This document shows positions 23,586 through 36,300 of a stretch of 64,000 nucleotides of DNA, piece by piece. The translations under genes and the position numbers were made by a program. The stretch is from Apostichopus japonicus (lineage: Eukaryota > Echinodermata > Holothuroidea > Aspidochirotida > Stichopodidae). The notes beneath the pieces are model-generated. The model was not told the origin of the DNA. It saw only the letters and a program-made list of their open reading frames with translations, and did no database searches. The number at the start of each line of letters is the position of its first letter. Position 1 is the first letter of the stretch. Where the stretch lies: NCBI RefSeq assembly GCF_037975245.1, contig NC_092578.1:12940321-13004320 (forward strand), given 5' to 3'.

Positions 23586-25425
23586 GTAAGTTAAATTAAT
23601 TATTTATCTCTGTAAAATTAATTGTTTAATTTTCAGTTCTCGCTATATTATATGGTTTTATAGTCAATAATAATAACGTTTTAGGTATTTTGCTGTTTGT
23701 AAAAAGGCATATTAAAAGTAATTGGTATCAGCATGCAAAAACTTTTCTAAAAATTGTTTAAGTATTACTTTTCTGTAGTTTATGCCGTTCCAAACTATTC
23801 CTTGGAATGGTGGTGTGTTCAATTAGACAATTAATTGCTTCAGTAAGGAAAAATACGTCTATACTGTTGCATTTATCTTTATTCTACTTTTTTAATTAAA
23901 TTCAAGTTTCTAAACATTTGTATTTTTCTAAATGTTTCTATCAAATGTATACGAAATATTGTAAAGTATCTCTACATTTTCTACTTGGACATATGGCTTC
24001 TGTTTTTCATTGGATATATTGATCAAGTCTTTAAGAAATCTCCATTACAACTTCCCACGACAAGTATGTAGATATATCTTTACATATACATTTTTTCCTG
24101 TTGTCCATGCTGATACTTTAAGAAGGATAAAACTGTGCATTGCCTTGCAGTAACTGGTAAAACACACTGAGTCTCCGTGATGGCAAAGATATGGATGTTT
24201 AAGCTTATTAACTTAAACTAAAAATGTAGCTGTTAATTAGTTATGACATTATGAAAGTGCCAGATTGCCTAACGTAACATGACTGCAGTAATTGATAATG
24301 GTAATATGCAGTTTTCCTCATTCAATAATGTGAAGCTGTAGAACAACACAATTTCTCGTGTTTCGTGACCATCGATCGTCTTGAAACAGGATGTAAAACT
24401 CCCTGTAGAAAATTGTACAGTAACACCCAAGAAACAAAGAACAAAGAAAGAAATAAACAAAGAAACATAAAACAAAGAAACACCCACTAGAAAAAAGAAC
24501 AAAGAAACACTTACTAGAAAAAAAAAACGGGTATGATTATTCCCTATAGTTAAAAAAAAATAGTCTTAACTTCTTAAACGATCAGAACAGTTGAAAACGA
24601 AAAGTGGGGGAGAAAAGTTCTTTTTTAAACCTTTCTTTTGAATGGCGAAAAAAACCCAAGGAAGATCAAACTATTTAAGTTAAGTTGTAGACCTAGTATA
24701 TGAACTTCTTCTGACAATATCTACATAGCGAAGAAACATATTTAAAAGAAAAGAGGATCTTCATGGAGAAACAAAATGTTTATCCATCTTAAGTTGAAAG
24801 TGAATGATTAAAACTTGAACAATAAGCTGAATCAGATTATAGATTATATTATTTTGTTTCTAACATTATTATTCATAACTAATTGAATGAAAAACACTAA
24901 TTCATTGGTCCTTACAATTTAAACGTGATCAATGAAAGACGAAAATCAAAAGGCAGCCAACAATATAAAAATAATATAAACCACAATACAAAGAGCAAGG
25001 TGGGATGTATAAAGTATAAAATAAGTACAAAAAAAGATAAAAGTTAATTCCAAAACATCATCATCCATTCTCAATCGATGTATAAACATGGGATAATAGA
25101 GTTTCTTAATAAATAAAATGTAGTTTCTTAAACACAAAATTAGTGTTTTCAGAAATTATATGCACATGATGTGTTGTCATATTCAGATTCGTAAGGTACA
25201 GTACTATCGACGTACGATTCCCATCACTAGCGCAAGTGCCCCGGGGGGGGGGGGGATAATATACAATGCTCCGTTATATACTTCATTGTCATATCTTACC
25301 AGCAATGACTCACCACTATCCCTGATCTTTGCTTTGTCGTTAAGTTTGATAATTATCAGAAACTTAGTCAAATACATGTTGTTAAATGCATGATTTTCTA
25401 ATCGTTTTCACTCGTAGAAACCAAA

Positions 25426-26451
25426 ATGATCTTCAGCCGCACGTTTGGTGCTGTCATCATAGCTGTGGTGCTCATTATCCCGTCTGTTATTGCCAGAAGA
25501 TGGGAACGTGACCTTCAATGGTGCCGCAGCGAATCTCAACTTTACGAAGGCGACTTCAACGGTGACGGTAAGACTGATCTGCTTTGTCACAGAACGAACG
25601 ATGGATACAAGTGGATTGCTTTCGCTGATTCCAATGGCCAGTTCACGGGGACAAGCTGGGAGCAAGGCATAGGTTGGTGTTGGCATAACAACGCACAACT
25701 GCACATTGGGGACTTCAACGGGGATGGTAAAGATGACATGCTTTGTCACGATACAAGTTCCGGTTACAAATGGATCGCGTTTGCCAACAGCCAAGGTAAC
25801 TTTGCTGAACGTACTAGCTGGAAGGCTGACATCGGGTGGTGCCGTCATGCAAGTGGTGAACTTCATATTGGGGACTTCAACGGGGATGGTAAAGATGACA
25901 TGCTTTGTCACGACACGAGTACCGGCTACAAATGGATCGCTTTCGCCAACAGCCAAGGTAACTTTGCTGGACGTACTAGCTGGGAGGCTGACATCGGGTG
26001 GTGCCGCCATGCAAGTGGTGAACTTCACATTGGGGACTTCAACGGGGATGGTAAAGATGACATGCTTTGTCACGATACAAGTACAGGGTATAAGTGGATA
26101 GCTTATGCCAACAGCCAAGGCAACTTCGCAGATCGCACTGGATGGGAAGAGGGAATTGCATGGTGCCGACATTCTGGGTCCAGTCTTCACATCGGCGATT
26201 TCAACGGCGACGGCAAAGATGACATGTTGTGTCACGACACTAACGGATACAAGTGGGTTGCCTTGGCGAATTGCCAAAACAACTTTAGTGACAAGACAAC
26301 ATGGGAAGCTGATCTCGGTTGGTGTAATCATCGAGGCGCTGTCTTCTTTCTTGGTGACTATGATGGTGACTCAAAGACGGATATGTTGTGTCATGACTCC
26401 AACACAGGGAAGAAGTGGATCATTTATGCCGAGTTGACCATTTTTCAGTAA
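25426..26451 (+). CDS. Secreted protein of six FG-GAP/VCBS-like repeats
   Basis: One uninterrupted 341-residue reading frame. Residues 1-23 are a signal peptide (MIF, hydrophobic core VIIAVVLII, then SVIA). The rest is six tandem repeats at residues 26-77, 78-131, 132-185, 186-239, 240-292 and 293-341. Each runs W-x6-C, then GDFNGDGKxD-[ML]-LCH, then GYKWIAFANSQGNF. The DxNxDGxxD core is the calcium-binding loop of FG-GAP/VCBS beta-propeller blades. Two cysteines per repeat at fixed spacing suggest disulfides, so an extracellular product. Repeats 3 and 4 are almost identical at DNA level, pointing to recent internal duplication. Six blades could close a propeller (inference). An acceptor (TTTCACTCGTAG) 8 bases before the ATG implies an untranslated 5' exon. 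AATAAA lies at 26544-26549. Ligand and role are not recognisable; lectin-like recognition is a guess. Confidence 0.85.
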   Translation: MIFSRTFGAVIIAVVLIIPSVIARRWERDLQWCRSESQLYEGDFNGDGKTDLLCHRTNDGYKWIAFADSNGQFTGTSWEQGIGWCWHNNAQLHIGDFNGDGKDDMLCHDTSSGYKWIAFANSQGNFAERTSWKADIGWCRHASGELHIGDFNGDGKDDMLCHDTSTGYKWIAFANSQGNFAGRTSWEADIGWCRHASGELHIGDFNGDGKDDMLCHDTSTGYKWIAYANSQGNFADRTGWEEGIAWCRHSGSSLHIGDFNGDGKDDMLCHDTNGYKWVALANCQNNFSDKTTWEADLGWCNHRGAVFFLGDYDGDSKTDMLCHDSNTGKKWIIYAELTIFQ

Positions 26452-26543
26452 TTGCCTGTTAAAATGCATGTCGATTACGTATCGTTATAATATAGGAAAC
26501 AAGCCCGATCTATTTGGTTTGCCTGTCTCAAGTAGTTTTCAGC

Positions 26544-26549
26544 AATAAA
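26544..26549 (+). terminator. Polyadenylation signal of the FG-GAP repeat gene
   Basis: AATAAA, 93 bases after the TAA stop, followed by further A-rich sequence. Spacing and orientation fit a short 3' UTR. Confidence 0.6.
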
Positions 26550-28182
26550 AGTAAAAATAAATGAAATATAGTGAATACATAATATTACTTTCAATGTATT
26601 ATTTGATTATCAACTCTCACGAGCTTGAAAACTGAGCATGTAGAAGAAAACATTCATGTTTATTCATGATGTGCACCTAATGTACCACCAATAGCGTATT
26701 GTCCCTTTCAATAGCCATTTCCTAATTGAAGAAAATATCATTTTAACCCTTTAAACATTTGAGTACATAATTTGTCACAGCTATCCTTTCATGTCAGCAT
26801 AATTAAGGATTTGAAAACAAATTGAAAACCTTGTAGATTTGATATAGTTCTATTTGATATCAAGTCTTGGTTCGAGCAGCAGCCTATGTAATAATTTACA
26901 TCTGCTGAACACAGGATAACTGTGGGATTCACTCATATGGGAGTAACAAGTTCCTATTCCTTCCGAGAATAACTTCCGAAACAACAGATTGTGCAGTTGC
27001 TAACGTTATAAGTAGTAACTTCCGTTAAACTAACACATTGGTAAACAATCCACCCAGTTACATATCGCATCGCAAAATCACGTATTTTTTAATGAGCTGC
27101 AAAACAATGTTTGAAGATTCAAACTCTTATTCATGATGCCACACATAATACAGCAACATTTGTACTTCTATCCTGTTGACTGTTGGACCCCATGCATCAT
27201 TGTTACTATATACTTTGACAATACTTGTGAACTTTTTTTCTATTAAACATATTACTTTTGTATTCAGAGTAAAAAGTCTCTTTTCGCTTCAGTTGATCTT
27301 TAATCTGTGAACTTTCATTGTGAAGGTCATGAGATGGTTGCATGTCAATACTATGCTTCCCCTGGAGCATTATATAATAAAAGAAGAAAAATCACTATTC
27401 ACTTGATTTGACCTTCGACCTTTGAACTTTTGACATGACTGTTTACGAGAAACAATTCCCGATCATTGGGCACATTTCTACCAAGTTTGAAGAAAATCAG
27501 CCCAACTGTTTGAGCCGCTTTTTACACAGAATTTGACGATGTAACTCACCCACACTGGTCACTCTCGTTGAAAGATACTCAAATGATAGTCAATATGGGG
27601 TGACTTCTATTAATTTGCGAAAATAAAGTTTCTGAGCTGGTAACCGCTGTTCATGACAATACCGCACATGTTTTGTTATTACATGTTCATCAGCATTCCT
27701 ACACCTCGTCACCAACCCGTCTGATCTGTAACACTAACTCACCTTTGTCGACAGATTACCAAACAATCAACGACTACAATGTCGTGGTACCACTAATCGG
27801 TGGTCTCTATCTTGTTTGATAGATTCATACCCGTAGGTAGCGACAAACACGTCCTACGCATGCAATGAAACACGAAATAAGACTCACAGCTTAGAAAGCA
27901 CTTCAAATCTTGCTCTCCCGTTCTCCAACTTTCTTATAGTTTAAACATACTCACCACAAAAGCAACAAGCAGCAAGCTCAAATAATAGTCAATATAGGCT
28001 GACTTCCAATTATTTTGCGAAAATAAATTTTCTGAGCTGGTATCCCCTCCCTTACCAAAACTCGTCATTGTTGTAGCATTCGCTCTGACCATAGGGCCCA
28101 ATGAACCCGCTCTCCTCCCTTTCCTATTAGAAAGTTTTGAAATTCGCAGTGTTTTTAAAATGGAAGAAGACAAGAATCATTT

Positions 28183-28272
28183 GGGGGGGGGGGGGGGGGG
28201 GGTAGGAGGGATGGGGTGAGGGGGGTAGGCGGGATGGGGTGAGGGGGGTAGGCGGGATGGGGTGAGGGGGGG
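28183..28272. repeat. G20 run and GGATGGGGTGAGGGGGGTAG minisatellite
   Basis: About twenty consecutive Gs, then three units of a 22-23 bp G-rich repeat. It could form G-quadruplexes. Confidence 0.85.
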
Positions 28273-28980
28273 TAACTACGATATATCGGCAGCCGCAGCA
28301 TGGATTATTGATGTGACTACAGAAACGTTGATCTCGTATGTAAAATATAAATATATTCCTCACACAATTTTGGCAAATTCGGATTGGCCAAACTGCCACT
28401 CCTACGCAGAAACAGGTAAGCAACGTTTTTAGAGAAGTTGCAACATATTTACCAATATCAACTAAAGTCTGATATATATTTCAGCTAAAACATCTTACAG
28501 CCTACTCCGCGATTAGAAACTGCATAATTTAAAATTACAATTAAAGTTGCCTGTTTGGCGATCAAAATGTTTTTCTTTCAGATTTTCATTCAAAGAAGCT
28601 AATAGTAAGTTTGTTGTCAATATTAAACTGATGGGGCCAATCGGGTTAAAGCGAGTAAATGATGCACATGATGCAGTCGCCATCTATCATCAGAGTCTCA
28701 ATGTAAACATCAGACAACACTTGGTACACAAAAGAACAAGGAACATGACGATGAATAGTTACCGTTATCAGAACTTGTAGAAAATATGAAGGTATTTCTT
28801 CAACAACGATGTAGCAATGTTGATACGAAAAAAACACTGAAGGATCGTTTTACAGAAGCAATTCTCATTACAGGATGTAATGGAAAACCCAACGTAGTTA
28901 CCGTAGGCACAACAGTAGGCGGTCCAAGGGGTTCATTGAAGCAGGGCCTCCAATGTTCAGGGACCACTGAATACTAATAT

Positions 28981-29168
28981 CAGTGATGTTTTGTTTAAAT
29001 AAGTTAATGAGTGCCAGCAAACCTATATGCCTTGGTCGGTCTTATTTCACCAACCAACCGATTTTTGTAGCGATAATATCAGTGATGTTTTGTTTAAATA
29101 ATTTAATGAGTGCCAGCAAACCTATATGCCTTGGTCGGTCTTATTTCACCAACCAACCGATTTTTTTA
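28981..29168. repeat. 98-bp tandem duplication
   Basis: Two almost identical units starting CAGTGATGTTTTGTTTAAAT at about 28981 and 29079, ending in CCAACCAACCGATTTTT. Differences are few. Confidence 0.9.
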
Positions 29169-30883
29169 GCTAACACACAAAGTAGATGCCCACAAGCTTT
29201 CGTAGATATTTTAATTGATGAACCGTGATAAACAGTGCATCCAGCACGCTTTATGACAGTTAAGTTTCCAATTCAAGCACATTCCGTGATCCTTTTCTGA
29301 AGTATAATAATACCACTATCGCTTATATACCAGTGCAATTAACTCAGTAATGTTGTTACACTGAATTTCCATTAATTAATTTCATACAATGAAGATGAAA
29401 ATGAAAACGAAGACATCCATGGCTAATTAAGAAACCAAGTGCCTCCACGTTTATCTTTAGTAATATAGATGTCCTTAGATATTTGGCTTCATATATTCCT
29501 TAGAATATTTTCTGATACAACCTGTTCCTTCCTATACAAGTATTACAACGTATGATTATGCTGCTCAGTTTGTGTCATTCTGTATGCGTGCCTGTCTGGA
29601 CTTTTGAGTGCATGGTAAGATGGTAAATATAGAATCAAATAACGGGGAAATAGTCTTTGTGGTGAATCAAAAAAGGAAGAGGAATTTTCGTGTAAGCGGT
29701 TATTTTCGTGCGCTGAACAGAAATCTGTATGTGCAAATTCCGCCATTTCCTTTTCCGGAATATGAATTACCCAAGCACTGGCTCTTCTGAATACTGGTGC
29801 AGCTTTTTAACTCGTCATTTTTCAGTTTTGTGTTTTAGGGAAACCGTAGAGTTGGCAGAAATTGCGCACGGAATATTATTCTAAATCGCGGTAGATTGTG
29901 CATGAGGTGTTTCAGACCATTTTTGTCCGGTTTGAGGCTGATCATATTAACAATTATGTAAGAACTCCTGCTGGGCATTGTATACAACCTTTAATGTAAT
30001 GGGGATTATTGAGGGCATCAATTCGACATCAGATAATATAAAGGAAATGAATCGGTGGCAAATATGTAAATGGAGAAAGAGAGAGTGAGGGATATGACAG
30101 AGGTGGAGAGAGAGGTGGAGAGATGGAATGAGAGGAGGGGGGGGGGGTAGATGTGCTTAGGTTGGTTAGCAGTTTTACCCAAATCCTTTTTCACCGTTTC
30201 GCTACGTATATGTATATCTTTGTAGTATCTCACTGTAGCAACTGATTCGTAATTGTTGTCACATTTCTGCCCACGATCAAACAGATGGAAGAAGAGTTTT
30301 GACATGTCGTCCAAGTCTTAATTTGAGTCTTCGATTCAAGTCCAGTGACATGATTAGCTCATCACTACGGTGCTTTTTAGTAGTAAAAAAGTCAGTCGCG
30401 TCACCTTGAGTATTGACTCGAACTATGACTTTTAACAACACAGGCATAACATTAATTAAAACGCAGGAGGCATCGAAAGCCTGGTGGGGTCCTGGGGATA
30501 ATTATATCAATGGGAACCCCGGTTTGCTCTTACCATTTATATATCATCTTATCAGAATGAATATACACTCTATTTTTCTTCCATGTTTACTCGGGCCCTT
30601 GAATGACCTCCAGTTGATCCTCCTTCGTCAGGCCTGTATAGGCAAGGCGGGCCACCGATTTGTAAAACAACTGTCTGGCTGTCTTGAGCAGTTACTGAAA
30701 CCTATAGCCTGATAGTTTATAAATCTACTAAATAACAAGACATGAATGAACACAAGTCATGTAACGTCATGTGACTGCACTCTCGCATATATACTAAGGA
30801 GAAAGGACAGACAGGAACTGCTAATAAAGGAGGCCATAGAAACTAACTGAAATTACTATTGGACTCAATTCGTTACAGTTAAA

Positions 30884-33420
30884 ATGGCAATCAAACTTTA
30901 CTGTATAATAGCCATTATGCTTTTTAACACTAATTCCACGGAAGACATGTGCGAAAATAATGTATCTTGTAAGTACTATGACATCGATTCTTTTAATAAC
31001 TTACCATCCCATAAGTGCATATCATTACTACATCACAATAGTCGTAGTCTAAAGAAACACTTTTCCGATATTACTACTTTTATCTCTTTGTTAAATCAAG
31101 ATTTTTCCATAATTGGTTTTACTGAAACCTGGTTTACGAATGATATATCTCCTCTTATTAAGATTGACAATTACACACTAATTGAACAGCATCGTAATGA
31201 AAGAAGGGGTGGTGGTGTTTGCCTTTTCATAAATAATGACTTTAATTTCAAACACCGTACAGATTTGTCTATCTTAAACAATTCTATTGAAGCTATATTC
31301 ATTGAAACCAGTACACCTAGTAACGAAAAACTTATCGTTGGTTGTGTATACAGACCTCCCAACAGTTCGAATGATGATTTCAATTTAAATATGCAGCTTA
31401 TACTTAGCACCATCGCTAATGACCACTGCAGTACCTATATTATGGGAGATTTTAATATTGATTTATCTAAAGCAAGCATATCTACTGACTTTATTAACCT
31501 TATTTATTCGAGCGGGTTTTATCCCACGATAAGTAAACCTACTCGGGTTAGCCCATCTTCTGCCACCATAATTGACAACATCTTAACCAATGTTGATTCT
31601 CTAATGACATCTGGAATACTTATTACAGATATTAGTGACCATTTTCCTATTTTTCTTCATGCCTCTGTGAATCAGAGTACAGTCAGGTATAACCCATTGC
31701 AAGTCCGTAACTATAGCAATAAGAACATCCATAAGTTTATTTCTGAAATTAAAAGTAAAACATGGGATGAAGTGCTTACTAAGCCTGACGCTAACACTTC
31801 TTATAATGCTTTCTTTGATTCATTTCAATCAACGTACAATACCTGTTTTCCATTGCATACCATCAGCAAAACAAAAAGGAGGAAAAAGAAACACCCTTGG
31901 ATAACTAATGGAATCTTAAAATCCATAGGAATCTTAAAATCCAAGAGGAAAAACCAGCTCTATAGACGCTACCTAAAGAACAATACTAATGACAGTAGGT
32001 CAACCTATACTATATACCGGAACAAACTTAACCAGATTATTCGTTTGTCAAAGAAATTATACTATTGTAATAAGATTAACAATAGCAGAAACAATATTGG
32101 CCAAACATGGACAACTGTAAAGAAAATTCTCGGACAAAATAAGCATTCCAATTATCCCACTGCCTTTAATGAAAACAATCAACTAGTTAGTGATGATAAG
32201 GAAGTAGCAAATCATTTTAATAATGTTTTTCTCAACTTGGGCCAGGAACTTGCCAGTAAGATTAAAAGCAAGAACACTGCTGAAAAACTCATTCACATGA
32301 ATGACAGCATAAACAGCCATTCTCTTTTCAGTTATCCTGTTACTGAAGCTGAGTTCATTAAAATAGCAAGCTCCAACTTAAAATCAAATAAGGCAGCGGG
32401 TTACGATGGTTTTAAGCCAGGTATTATCAAACATGTTATTCATTTTATTGCAAAACCCATGACTCACATCTGTAATATCTCTTTTAATACTGGCATATTT
32501 CCTGACAAACTCAAAGTCGCAAAAGTAGTACCTATCTTCAAAAAAGGTGACACGAGTTCTTATCAAAATTATCGCCCCATATCACTGTTATCATGTTTTT
32601 CAAAACTGATTGAACGGTTAATGTTCAATCGTATTTACGATTTTACGTGCAAGTACAACATTCTTTGTAACCAACAGTATGGTTTCCGCCCTGGTCATTC
32701 TACTGAACTTGCTTTGGCAGATGCTATTGACAGACTTTACACTAATCTCGATAATGACAACACTTGCATCGGCGTCTTCCTAGATCTGTCCAAAGCATTC
32801 GACACAATTAACCACTCCATTTTATTATCCAAACTATCTTTCTACGGAATCAGAGGAACAACCCTAAATTGGCTAGACAGTTATATCACAAATAGGTTAC
32901 AATACACTACATACAAGAATTCAAATTCTGGACTTGGTGAAATCGCATGTGGTGTGCCTCAGGGCTCTGTGTTAGGTCCTTTGTTGTTTATTATATACGT
33001 TAATGATATCTGCCATGTCTCCAACATCGCTCATACAGTCTTATTTGCCGATGACACCAATCTTTTCTTTCACTCGAAGAACGTAAATTCACTCCAAAGT
33101 ACTGTCTCTTGTGAACTGGATAAGTTCTGTGATTGGTTCTCAGCAAACAAATTAAGTATTATTATTGATAAGACTAAGTATATTGTTTTTAGTACCAAAA
33201 GAGCATTTCGTTGGGATAAGGATATTACGATGGACGGCAAAATAATTAAATGTGTAACTGAAACTAAGTTTCTTGGTATTAATATTGATAGCAAACTTTC
33301 TTGGAATAACCATATTTCATAACCATATCCTCCCACAGCATGTCCTTAGAATGCTTTATCAAACACTAGTTCTGCCACACCTATCCTATTGTACAACTAT
33401 TTGGTCTGGTACATACAGGG
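30884..33420 (+). mobile_element. Non-LTR retrotransposon ORF2 (endonuclease plus reverse transcriptase), damaged 3' end
   Basis: An 812-codon frame (30884-33322) holds an APE-type endonuclease at residues about 45-260 (FTETWF, GCVYRPPN, MGDFNID, SDHFPIF) and a reverse transcriptase at about 480-770 (FKKGDTSSYQNYRPISLL, FLDLSKAFDTINH, GVPQGSVLGPLLF, and the catalytic FADD). The arrangement is that of the jockey/CR1/L2 group. The frame stops at a TAA just after SWNNHIS. Sequence typical of the downstream thumb region (MLYQTLVLPHLSYCTTIWSG) resumes at once in another frame, so a short internal deletion with frameshift removed part of the C-terminus. Similarity then ends at a GC-rich hairpin near 33415. 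ORF1 is absent. The long open frame suggests fairly recent insertion, but this copy cannot be active as it stands. Confidence 0.9.
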
Positions 33421-33827
33421 GTATAAGGGGAGGGGGAAACCCACTCCCCTTATACCCCTCCACCAGGACTGCGATTCGTGGCATGGACCAGCATTTGCCT
33501 TCTCAAGAGTTCGGAGCTATATGTAAATGTATGAGCATGAGGATTTACAGTTTAAAACCATTTTGAAACCACAGGCTGGTTGTAAGAAATTTATAACCTA
33601 TGAGAAATAAAATTTCTTGAGAAAGATGATCCCAACTTTGTTTTATAAATATTTTAGAAAATTACACCTGGGAAACATTTTTTTAGAAGTAAATTAACAT
33701 CACCATTGTACACTTTTGTCGCACCAAATTGCATCTGAGGGCATTCAGCAATAGAAAATTTTCCAAAGGGGAGGGGGCACCCCCTCCCCTTATACCCCTC
33801 ACCCATATCACTCTAATGCCACTTTGG

Positions 33828-34460
33828 CAAGGGCGGCGGAACCGGGGGGCACGTGCCCCCCCAGTTTTCCTCAGGTTAAAAATGTGCCCTTTTTCTACAT
33901 AAAAATTGAGGTGTCTCAAGTTTGCAAGAGGCCAGGGAACCAGAATGAACACTCGGGAAGGGCCGTTTCCGGCCATCTGAGGGGTTTGTAAAACCAACAA
34001 TTTTCTTGTACGCTCCGCGCCAACTGATGGTGGCGCTCCGCTCAGATAGTCGTGCATACAACTTTGCAAATCCTGGCTACGCCCATGACTTTTAATGAAT
34101 TTCTGTGGGTCAAACTCAAGCTATTTCGAATGGAAAAAATTTGTTTAGATATTAACAAGAAATAAACTACATTAGCAACAAGCATGATTTCACCTCATTT
34201 TGTCTCAAAAGAAAACTTGTTCCTTGTTTCCCAATTTGCACATTGGATATTGCAGTGCTAGTATGCATATTTTCCTTGAGGGGGGAGGGGGGTGGGGGGG
34301 CGTTGATGGAGTGATGTGTATACGCAAATAAGACAAGACAATAAGAGTTATAAAGGAAACAAAATATAAGGCTGCATCAGTCCAATCGAATTTCTGCAAA
34401 GTGCCCTTTGATGTCGGTGCCCCCCCCCCCCCCAGATTAAAAGTGCTTCCGCCGCCCTTG
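33828..34460. mobile_element. hAT-like element, GGGCGGCGGAA family
   Basis: Ends CAAGGGCGGCGGAA and TTCCGCCGCCCTTG are 14-bp inverted repeats, flanked by CACTTTGG (33820-33827 and 34461-34468). It is 633 bp with no transposase. It interrupts another repeat whose right end reads GGATCCGCCAGTG near 34503. The family includes 39145-39684 and the outer element at 18332-20475. Confidence 0.9.
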
Positions 34461-34519
34461 CACTTTGGCCCCTCCCAAACAAAGGCTCTGGATCCGCCAG
34501 TGTGCGTCACAAGTTAGAG

Positions 34520-36300
34520 TAGGGGCATGTCTCTCACAGAGTGGCAACCAGTTGCGTTTGCATCCAAGATACTTAGTCAGTCTCAAAGTAACTATGCTAA
34601 AACCGAGAGGGAAGCCCTAACTATTGTCTTTGGCATAACAAGGTTCCATACGTATTTATATCGAAAGGACTATATTGCAATGAGTTACCACAAGCCATTG
34701 GAGATGATCTTTAGAGTGCTCCACCAAGATTGCAGAGAATGCTGGTGCACCTTCAGAAATATAACTTTCAAGTGGTTACAAGCAAGGAGCAGATGTTGTA
34801 GTTGCAGACACACCCAGTCGGTTAGCTAATGCTAGTGATGTATATGACGTTGATTTGGGTGTATCGGGTGATGAAATTGAAGTCCAGCTATGTGACTTCA
34901 GCAGCACGAGCAACGACAATTGATTGCAGAAACAAATAACGACAGTAGTCTGTAAGATCTGATCAAGATAGTTATTGAAGTATTGGACATGCCGTGATGA
35001 CTTAGGTGTTCTTGTAGGAAACTTCGTTTTTAAAGAAACAAGTTGTTGTGCCAACCAAGATAAATTCTGCAAAAACTCCACCAGACTCCGCATGGAATTG
35101 AGAAAACTAAGCTGTTGACGAGAGAACAAGTTTATTTGTCAAACATAAACAAGGACATTAAAAATGTTGTTAAAACATGTGAAAGTTGTCAAGAACATTA
35201 GCTTAGACAGTCATATGAGCCACTTCAACCACATGAGATCCATGGCTAAAATTTGGAACTAATCTGTTTACACTGCAAGGTATTCAGTTTATGATTGTTA
35301 CTGACCACTCAAAATTTTAGCTAGTTTATCAACTGACAAGTACCACAAATGAAACTGTATCAAAAACGCTGGCAGGGCATTTTAGTATATTTGGACCACC
35401 AAGAGAGAAAGTACCAAACGAGGGTCCACAGCACACTTGGCAAGCGTTTTAGCAGTTGTGTGAAACATGGAACATCTCATATACTCAAGGGCGTAGGAAC
35501 CGGGGGCGGGCAAATATGGGGGGCGGAAGTATCGTTCCGCCCCCCCTCTCTGCAAGTCAGAAAACCCCTTTTTCATTTCCAAATGAGAAATAAATCTCAT
35601 TTGAAGCACCAAATTGCATCTAAGGCCAGGTGAAAATGCAAAATTCTTTACAAAATGGAGTGGGTGTTGAAGTGTGCTATATTGCACCAAATTGCATCTG
35701 AGGCCACCTGGAAATGCAAAAAAATTCCAAAGGGGAGGGGGACACCACCTCCCCTTAGACCCCTCCCCCAGGCCGGCCATCAGTCTTCAGCCCCCCCCCC
35801 CACTCAAAAGTACCTTCCTACGCCACTGCATATACTACGTCGTCACCCCCACTATCCTAGGTCCAATGGCTAGCAGAAAGTATGGTACAGACCAATAAGA
35901 AATTAAAATACAAAGCCAAAAAGGGTGATCTAGCATTGGCAATGCTGAGGCATAGAGCTACGCCAATTGCAAGCAACATGCATCACCAGCAGAACTCATT
36001 CTCAAAAGGTCCATTTGGACTGAACTGCCATCAAGAGGTTACTTCCAGGCAACTTCACAAGATGAGTACACTCATAGAATGATTAAGAATAAACAGGTTA
36101 ACACCAGAGAGTTGCATGGCAGGAATGTGGTGCAGGAGCTTCCTGAGCTACAAGTGAATTCAAGAATAAGAGTCCTGGAGGAGGGTGACCACAATAGGTG
36201 GACTCCAGTTATTATCAGAGAAATTGGTCAAGGACCAAGGTCATATCTTGTGGAGACACCAAATGGATCAGTATTGCAAAAGAAACAGCAACCATTTTAG
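34520..36300 (+). mobile_element. Decayed Ty3/Gypsy-like pol remnant (RNase H to integrase C-terminus)
   Basis: Fragments of one polyprotein appear in order but in shifting frames. RNase H is at 34527-34720 (PVAFASKILSQSQSNYAKTE, then HKPLEMIF). An integrase zinc-finger end is near 35120-35200 (NVVKTCESCQEH). Integrase core pieces are around 35270-35450 and again at 35840-35900, and a C-terminal segment is at 36079-36300 (PRSYLVETPNGSV). The core is split by a 343-bp hAT-like insertion (35486-35828). Protease and reverse transcriptase are missing on the left, where sequence gives way to other transposons. It is a dead copy. Confidence 0.8.
35486..35828. mobile_element. hAT-like element inserted in the Gypsy integrase
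   Basis: Ends CAAGGGCGTAGGAA and TTCCTACGCCACTG, flanked by CATATACT (35478-35485 and 35829-35836). It is 343 bp, with two internal copies of CACCAAATTGCATCT and a GGGGAGGGGG/CCTCCCC hairpin. It separates the two halves of the integrase fragment, so it post-dates that retroelement. Confidence 0.9.

Larger units (their letters stand above)
26550..30883. other. Intergenic sequence without supported genes
   Basis: Holds the G-rich minisatellite, the 98-bp duplication and a GACCTTCGACCTTTG repeat fragment near 27410. About 30770-30883 is probably 5' leader of the non-LTR element. Open frames here are short and unlike any family I know. Confidence 0.5.

Noticed and set aside
25408-26331. 307-codon minus-strand open frame across the FG-GAP repeat gene
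   Set aside because: It mirrors the plus-strand repeats and has no independent motif. The plus strand has a signal peptide, conserved Ca-loops and a poly(A) signal.
33415-34503. Single large element ending in GGATCCGCCAGTG at 34503
   Set aside because: The right end looks hAT-like but I could not find a matching left end or target duplication, so no boundaries are claimed.
34205-34510. Glycine-rich minus-strand frame
   Set aside because: Produced by C/G-rich transposon ends, not a gene.
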